From CAJQLB01 sp905479065 (GTDB lineage Bacteria > Bacteroidota > Bacteroidia > Flavobacteriales > Flavobacteriaceae): DNA of 64,000 bases. Shown piece by piece: positions 59,954 to 64,000 of this stretch. The DNA is taken from positions 1,116,001 through 1,180,000 of the forward strand of contig OX044364.1 of assembly GCA_943846735.1 (NCBI GenBank), in the 5' to 3' direction. Position 1 is the first letter of the stretch. The number at the start of each line of letters is the position of its first letter. A program made the translations under genes and the position numbers. A model generated the notes under the pieces. The model saw only the letters and a list, made by a program, of their open reading frames with translations, did not search any database and was not told the DNA's origin.

Positions 59954-60495
59954 ATCAAGCGATCGAAAAGGCAAAAAAAAATAATCAAATAGCATTTAAC
60001 TTTTTGTTAGACAAATTTTGGAATGATGTTTATGGTTTTTTGATTAAACGTACTGAAAATGAAAACGACGCTGAAGACATTACCATTCAAACTTTCTCAC
60101 GGGCATTTGATAAAATAAACTCTTACAATCCATCCTATAATTTTAAGACATGGCTTATTACTATCTCAAAGAATTTGCACATTGATTTTTTAAGGAAAAA
60201 TAAAAATAATATTTCCGAAGACAAAAGAAGAGATTCCGAGCATCGAGTTAGTCAAATTATTGATGAATCTCCCTCACCTGAAGATGTTATTATTACCAAG
60301 CAAAATTTAGCTGAACTCCTGTTAAATATAAAAAAATTGAAACCTCATTATCAACAAGTCATTCATTTACGCTTTTTTCAAGAATTAAGTTATCAAGAAA
60401 TTTCAAATGAATTGAATGAACCTATGAATAATGTCAAAGTCAAATTACTAAGAGCGAAAAAATTATTGTCAGAAATTATTCAAAACAAAAAATGA
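59944..60495 (+). CDS. ECF-type sigma factor, no adjacent anti-sigma
   Basis: 183 residues from TTG 59944 (EVNQAIEKAKKNNQIAF); no ATG is available. Region 2: FNFLLDKFWNDVYGFLIKRTENENDAEDITIQTFSRAFDKI and FKTWLITISKNLHIDFLRK; region 4: YQQVIHLRFFQELSYQEISNELNEPMNNVKVKLLRAKKLL. It is translated in overlap with the glycosyltransferase (10 bp) and with the Nramp-like transporter (4 bp). No anti-sigma factor lies next to it. Confidence 0.87.
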   Translation: MEVNQAIEKAKKNNQIAFNFLLDKFWNDVYGFLIKRTENENDAEDITIQTFSRAFDKINSYNPSYNFKTWLITISKNLHIDFLRKNKNNISEDKRRDSEHRVSQIIDESPSPEDVIITKQNLAELLLNIKKLKPHYQQVIHLRFFQELSYQEISNELNEPMNNVKVKLLRAKKLLSEIIQNKK

Positions 60496-61706
60496 CCGTA
60501 TTTCTAAAAAAATTAGGCCCAGGTTTATTGTTTGCAGGTGCTGCTATAGGAGTTTCACATTTAGTTCAATCTACGAAAGCAGGTGCAGACTATGGTCTTG
60601 GTTTAATTTGGGCATTAATACTTGTCAATATATTTAAATACCCATTTTTTCAGTTTGGTCCTCGTTATGCCTTAGCTACAGGAGAAAGTTTACTTAGTGG
60701 CTATAAGAAATTAGGAAAAGGAATTTTGATTTGCTACTACACACTCACATTCGCAACAATGTTTACAATTCAAACTGCTGTAACAATAGTAACAGCTGGG
60801 CTGGCACATTCGCTCTTTGGCAACATTCTGACAATTGAAATGTGGACGGTGGTTATTTTAACATTATGCGTAATAATGCTAATTGTTGGACGTTACAATC
60901 TACTAGATCAATTAATAAAAATTATTATAATCGTGCTAACGATAAGCACACTGGTTTCAGTGACAATGGCCCTATTTAAGACAGACATTCCTCTTTCCTA
61001 TGTACAAATTTTTCCAAAAGAAGCTATTGATATTGGATTTTTAATTGCCTTTATGGGGTGGATGCCAGCACCCTTAGATATTTCAGTATGGCATTCGCTT
61101 TGGGCTGTTGAAAAAAATAACAACGATAATAAATATAATCTAAAAACCGGCCTTTTTGATTTCAATATAGGCTACTTTGCCACGATATTTTTAGGTCTAT
61201 GTTTTGTTTTTTTAGGCTATTTGGTAATGTTTAATCAAAATGAAACATTTAGTAGTAATGGAGGACTATTTGCAAATCAATTAATAGATATGTACACCTC
61301 TAGCCTTGGTCAATGGGCTTACATAATTATAGGAATCGCAGCATTTACAACAATGTTTAGCACCACATTGACTACTCTCGATGCCTCTCCTAGGGCCATG
61401 CAGAAAACCTCTCAATTACTGTTCAATAAATCATTTAGTAAAGGATATTTGTTTTGGATTTTACTGCTAGTCTTTGGAACAATTGTCATATTTTTTGTTT
61501 TTGCATCAGAAATGGGTTTATTAATTAAAATTGCGACTATTCTGTCATTTATAACAGCACCTTTTTATGCAGTAATTAATTACATGTTAATTTGTAGTAA
61601 GCATACTCCTGAAAAATGGCGCCCATCAACTTTAATGCATGTTTTGAGTTGGCTTGGTATCTTATTTTTGTTAGGATTTAGTATTTGGTATATCACACAA
61701 TTATAA
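60492..61706 (+). CDS. Nramp-family divalent metal transporter, divergent
   Basis: 404 residues, about 11 membrane segments. The family match is from the overall topology and GPGLLFAGAAIGVSHLVQS, FQFGPRYALATGESLL and ASPRAMQKTSQLL. The canonical TM1 DPGN is replaced by GVSH, and the TM6 MPH motif is MPAPLD. Both normally bind Mn2+/Fe2+, so the substrate may differ. It overlaps the sigma factor by 4 bp, so the two are coupled. Confidence 0.78.
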   Translation: MTVFLKKLGPGLLFAGAAIGVSHLVQSTKAGADYGLGLIWALILVNIFKYPFFQFGPRYALATGESLLSGYKKLGKGILICYYTLTFATMFTIQTAVTIVTAGLAHSLFGNILTIEMWTVVILTLCVIMLIVGRYNLLDQLIKIIIIVLTISTLVSVTMALFKTDIPLSYVQIFPKEAIDIGFLIAFMGWMPAPLDISVWHSLWAVEKNNNDNKYNLKTGLFDFNIGYFATIFLGLCFVFLGYLVMFNQNETFSSNGGLFANQLIDMYTSSLGQWAYIIIGIAAFTTMFSTTLTTLDASPRAMQKTSQLLFNKSFSKGYLFWILLLVFGTIVIFFVFASEMGLLIKIATILSFITAPFYAVINYMLICSKHTPEKWRPSTLMHVLSWLGILFLLGFSIWYITQL

Positions 61707-61730
61707 TGTTTTCTTTTGGTTTATAGTTTG

Positions 61731-61738
61731 TATCTTTG
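61731..61738 (+). promoter_or_regulatory. -7 promoter box for lipA
   Basis: TATCTTTG, exact TAnnTTTG match, 18 nt before the lipA ATG. A second match, TATATTTG (61745-61752), lies 4 nt before the ATG and is less likely. Confidence 0.45.
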
Positions 61739-61756
61739 CATACTTATATTTGAAAA

Positions 61757-62635
61757 ATGAGTGTAGAAATTGCTTCAAAAAATAATACCAGTCGTGCTCC
61801 TAAACCCAAATGGCTTCGTGTTAAACTTCCAACAGGTAAAAAATATACTGAGTTACGCGGTCTAGTAGACAAATATAAATTAAACACAATTTGCACCTCA
61901 GGAAGTTGCCCAAATATGGGAGAATGCTGGGGAGAAGGGACAGCTACTTTTATGATTCTGGGTAATATATGTACGCGTTCATGTGGCTTTTGTGGTGTAA
62001 AAACTGGGAGACCAGAAACTGTAGATTGGGATGAACCAGAGAAAGTAGCACGTTCTATAAAAATTATGAATATAAAACACGCTGTTCTCACAAGTGTCGA
62101 CAGGGATGATTTAAAAGATATGGGAAGCATCATGTGGAGCGAGACCATTAAGGCTGTTCGGCGAATGAATCCAAAAACCACCATGGAAACATTGATACCT
62201 GATTTTCAAGGTATTGAAAATCATCTTGACAGACTTATAAAAGCTAGTCCGGAGGTGATTTCGCACAATATGGAAACTGTAAGAAGATTAACCAGAGAAG
62301 TGCGTATTCAAGCTAAATATGACAGAAGTCTCAATGTTTTAAAGTACCTCAAAAATGCTGGTCAAAGAAGAACTAAAACGGGATTGATGCTTGGCTTAGG
62401 GGAAACAAGAGAAGAAGTTATAGAAACATTGCACGATTTAAAATCAGCATCTGTAGATGTTGTCACCATTGGACAATATCTCCAACCGAGTAAAAGACAT
62501 CTTCCAGTAAAACAATTTATTACCCCTGATCAATTTGAAGAGTATAGAGAAATTGGTCTTAATTTAGGATTCCGTCATGTTGAAAGTAGCGCTTTAGTTA
62601 GATCTTCATACAAAGCACAGAAACATATCCATTAA
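61757..62635 (+). CDS. lipA: Lipoyl synthase
   Basis: 292 residues. Radical SAM enzyme that inserts two sulfur atoms into octanoyl groups on E2 proteins and GcvH. The auxiliary cluster is C46-C51-C57 (CTSGSCPNMGEC) and the radical SAM cluster is C72-x3-C76-x2-C79 (CTRSCGFC). The end ESSALVRSSYKA has the conserved Ser ligand. GAPDH starts one base after its stop. The E2 at 26161 is a likely substrate. Confidence 0.97.
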   Translation: MSVEIASKNNTSRAPKPKWLRVKLPTGKKYTELRGLVDKYKLNTICTSGSCPNMGECWGEGTATFMILGNICTRSCGFCGVKTGRPETVDWDEPEKVARSIKIMNIKHAVLTSVDRDDLKDMGSIMWSETIKAVRRMNPKTTMETLIPDFQGIENHLDRLIKASPEVISHNMETVRRLTREVRIQAKYDRSLNVLKYLKNAGQRRTKTGLMLGLGETREEVIETLHDLKSASVDVVTIGQYLQPSKRHLPVKQFITPDQFEEYREIGLNLGFRHVESSALVRSSYKAQKHIH

Positions 62636-62636
62636 G

Positions 62637-63632
62637 ATGATTACAGTAGCCTTAAATGGTTTTGGCCGTATTGGCAGGCGGGTATTTCGACTACTTCATG
62701 AGCATCCTGAAATTAGAGTAGTTAGCATCAACGATTTAGCCGAAGCAAAAACACTTGGTCATCTCTTAAAGTATGACAGCATACACGGTGTTTTTAATGC
62801 TATTGTATCAACATATAAAAATTATCTTATTGTTAATGACAGAAAAATACCGATACTAAATTATTCAAATCCAAAAGACCTTGATTGGCATAACAACAAT
62901 ATTGATATCGTCATAGAATCTACTGGAAAATTTAAATCTAAACCTATCTTAAGACATCATTTAAAAAAAGGTGTTAAAAAAGTAATACTGACTGCTCCTC
63001 CTGAAAGTGATGATATTCAAACCATTGTATTAGGTGTTAACGACCATTTAATTAATAACAGTGAGGACATCATCTCAAATGCCTCGTGTACAACAAATAA
63101 TGCTGCGCCCATGATATCAGTTATTGATGCTTTAGCGCAAATACAACAAGCCTACATTACAACGGTACATTCTTATACAACAGATCAAAGCTTGCATGAC
63201 CAACCACACCGAGATTTACGGAGAGCAAGAGCTGCTGGACAGTCAATAGTTCCAACAACCACTGGAGCGGCTAAAGCATTAACAAGAATATTTCCAAAAC
63301 TAGCTGATGTAATCGGGGGATGTGGCATCAGAGTCCCAGTTCCTAACGGTTCACTCACTGACATAACGTTTAATGTCAGTAAATCAGTGAGTGTTTCAGA
63401 AATTAATAATACTTTTAAAAAGGCATCAAAAAAACATTTCAAAGGCATCATTGAGTATACTGAAGATCCTATTGTCTCAGTGGACGTATTAGGCAATAGT
63501 CATTCTTGTGTTTTTGATGCTCAAATGACCTCTGTCATTGGGAATATGGTAAAAATTATAGGCTGGTATGATAATGAAACAGCATATTCGCATCGAATCA
63601 TAGAACTTATTGCCAAAATTTCCACAACATAA
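62637..63632 (+). CDS. Glyceraldehyde-3-phosphate dehydrogenase (type I)
   Basis: 331 residues. NAD-binding NGFGRIGRRVFRLL at the start, catalytic C151 in SNASCTTNN and base H178 in TTVHSYT. The loop after the active Cys, NNAAPM, differs from the usual NCLAP/NALAP, as in a second flavobacterial paralogue, so it may favour another direction or coenzyme. Starts one base after lipA. The phosphate-site Arg and Thr residues (PTTTGAAKA) are present. Confidence 0.93.
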   Translation: MITVALNGFGRIGRRVFRLLHEHPEIRVVSINDLAEAKTLGHLLKYDSIHGVFNAIVSTYKNYLIVNDRKIPILNYSNPKDLDWHNNNIDIVIESTGKFKSKPILRHHLKKGVKKVILTAPPESDDIQTIVLGVNDHLINNSEDIISNASCTTNNAAPMISVIDALAQIQQAYITTVHSYTTDQSLHDQPHRDLRRARAAGQSIVPTTTGAAKALTRIFPKLADVIGGCGIRVPVPNGSLTDITFNVSKSVSVSEINNTFKKASKKHFKGIIEYTEDPIVSVDVLGNSHSCVFDAQMTSVIGNMVKIIGWYDNETAYSHRIIELIAKISTT

Positions 63633-63687
63633 AACTTTTAGAAAAGCATAAAAACAGGAAAATAATGCATTTTATCGAATATATTGT

Positions 63688-63695
63688 TATATTTG
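63688..63695 (+). promoter_or_regulatory. -7 promoter box for the right-edge gene
   Basis: TATATTTG, exact TAnnTTTG match, 19 nt before ATG 63715. No -33 TTG. Confidence 0.45.
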
Positions 63696-63714
63696 ACGAT
63701 AAAACGGCTTCTAA

Positions 63715-64000
63715 ATGTCCCAATTCAAATATTGCATATTTGTCTTTTTAGTCTTAAATAGTTTCTTATCCTTCCCTCAACAGATTGAAGATGATGTAGA
63801 AATTAGGCGTAATGAAATAGCTTTTAAAATAAGTGATACCAAACTCAAAATACAAAATGGTAATTTCGATGTCGCCTTAAAAAATCTTGAAAATCTATTA
63901 TCTGAAACAGAAAAAATTAACGATAAGAAGAGTCAGGCAATAGTCCTTTCTAATTTTTCAGATTTATACTTAGCTACCGAAAATATTGAGAGTGCAGAAA
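63715..64000 (+). CDS. Exported TPR-like protein, 3' end missing
   Basis: 95 residues are seen before the right edge. Signal peptide (about 1-22, YCIFVFLVLNSFLSFPQ), then a helical region with a tetratricopeptide-like pattern: NGNFDVALKNLENLLSETEK, then AIVLSNFSDLYLATENIESA. In flavobacteria this kind of N-terminus often belongs to TPR sensor histidine kinases, but that cannot be seen here. Confidence 0.7.
   Translation, partial: MSQFKYCIFVFLVLNSFLSFPQQIEDDVEIRRNEIAFKISDTKLKIQNGNFDVALKNLENLLSETEKINDKKSQAIVLSNFSDLYLATENIESAE

Noticed and set aside
61744..62184. 146-codon minus-strand frame over lipA
   Set aside because: Antisense to the cysteine-cluster region of lipoyl synthase, which is strongly conserved.
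1..64000. Defence island, prophage, integrated element or CRISPR
   Set aside because: No integrase, transposase, Cas gene, nuclease-helicase defence pair, direct-repeat array or clear composition change was found; almost all genes are core flavobacterial ones.

Overview
The window is a chromosomal segment from a member of the Flavobacteriaceae (Bacteroidota), probably a marine one. The evidence is a strongly AT-rich sequence; many TAnnTTTG promoter boxes of the Bacteroidota type; no obvious Shine-Dalgarno sequences; a bacillithiol gene (bshC); the small Bacteroidota protein DUF4295 beside ribosomal proteins L33 and L28; and flavobacterial gene neighbourhoods such as guaA-LysM-DUF3820-pyrG-yidC and rsfS-ftsH-LUD-cdsA-psd. 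I found no rRNA, tRNA, CRISPR array, insertion sequence, integrase or phage gene. The window is about 95% coding and is mostly core genome.

Layout. 1-8.3 kb (minus strand): guaA, a LysM/periplasmic-binding fusion, a small DUF3820 protein, pyrG, yidC and a truncated MORN/YwqK-like gene at the left edge. 8.4-11.3 kb (minus): bshC and a group II PLP decarboxylase. 11.5-17.1 kb (plus): secreted proteins, namely an M14 metallopeptidase, an outer-membrane barrel, a sialidase and a carboxypeptidase-regulatory-domain protein. 17.1-25 kb (minus): rimO, a lipoprotein amidase, ftsY-DUF4295-rpmG-rpmB, and a tightly packed cinA-Hpt-FAH-exonuclease operon. 25.2-31.2 kb: a PHYHD1-like dioxygenase, a lipoylated E2 acyltransferase, a glycosyltransferase, recR, a sodium:solute symporter and a CoA-binding protein. 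31.4-41.7 kb: fabH, htpG, a DEAD-box helicase, a lipoprotein phosphodiesterase, a MOSC protein, yaaA, an RluA-type pseudouridine synthase and a PASTA protein, the last divergent from ddl-coaD. 41.8-51.1 kb: a SulP transporter, a Nudix hydrolase, pyrE-SRPBCC, birA, rsfS-ftsH, and a phospholipid operon (LUD-cdsA-psd-ACBP). 51.1-64 kb: valS, a DUF1573 protein, an aminotransferase-murB pair, an ECF sigma/anti-sigma pair, a small Cys-rich membrane protein, a glycosyltransferase overlapping a second ECF sigma and a divergent Nramp-like transporter, lipA, GAPDH and the start of a TPR protein.

Functional links. Nucleotide synthesis is represented by guaA, pyrG and pyrE. Cell-envelope synthesis is represented by ddl, murB, cdsA, psd, fabH, the PASTA and LysM proteins, and two glycosyltransferases. 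Membrane-protein biogenesis and quality control are represented by yidC, ftsY and ftsH. LipA would supply the cofactor for the E2 subunit, and the LUD-cdsA-psd-ACBP block links phospholipid and acyl-CoA metabolism.

I did not find a clearly new multi-gene system. The items most worth a second look are a perfect hairpin one base before the pyrG start codon, a Nramp-family protein lacking the usual metal-binding motifs and co-transcribed with a sigma factor that has no adjacent anti-sigma factor, a DUF3820-type module occurring both alone and fused to an exonuclease, a PHYHD1-like dioxygenase, and a 527-bp intergenic region with two terminators, an inverted repeat and a palindrome lying on a promoter. 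Start codons were moved from the longest open frame where family knowledge or promoter position favoured a later codon; several genes appear to use TTG or GTG.
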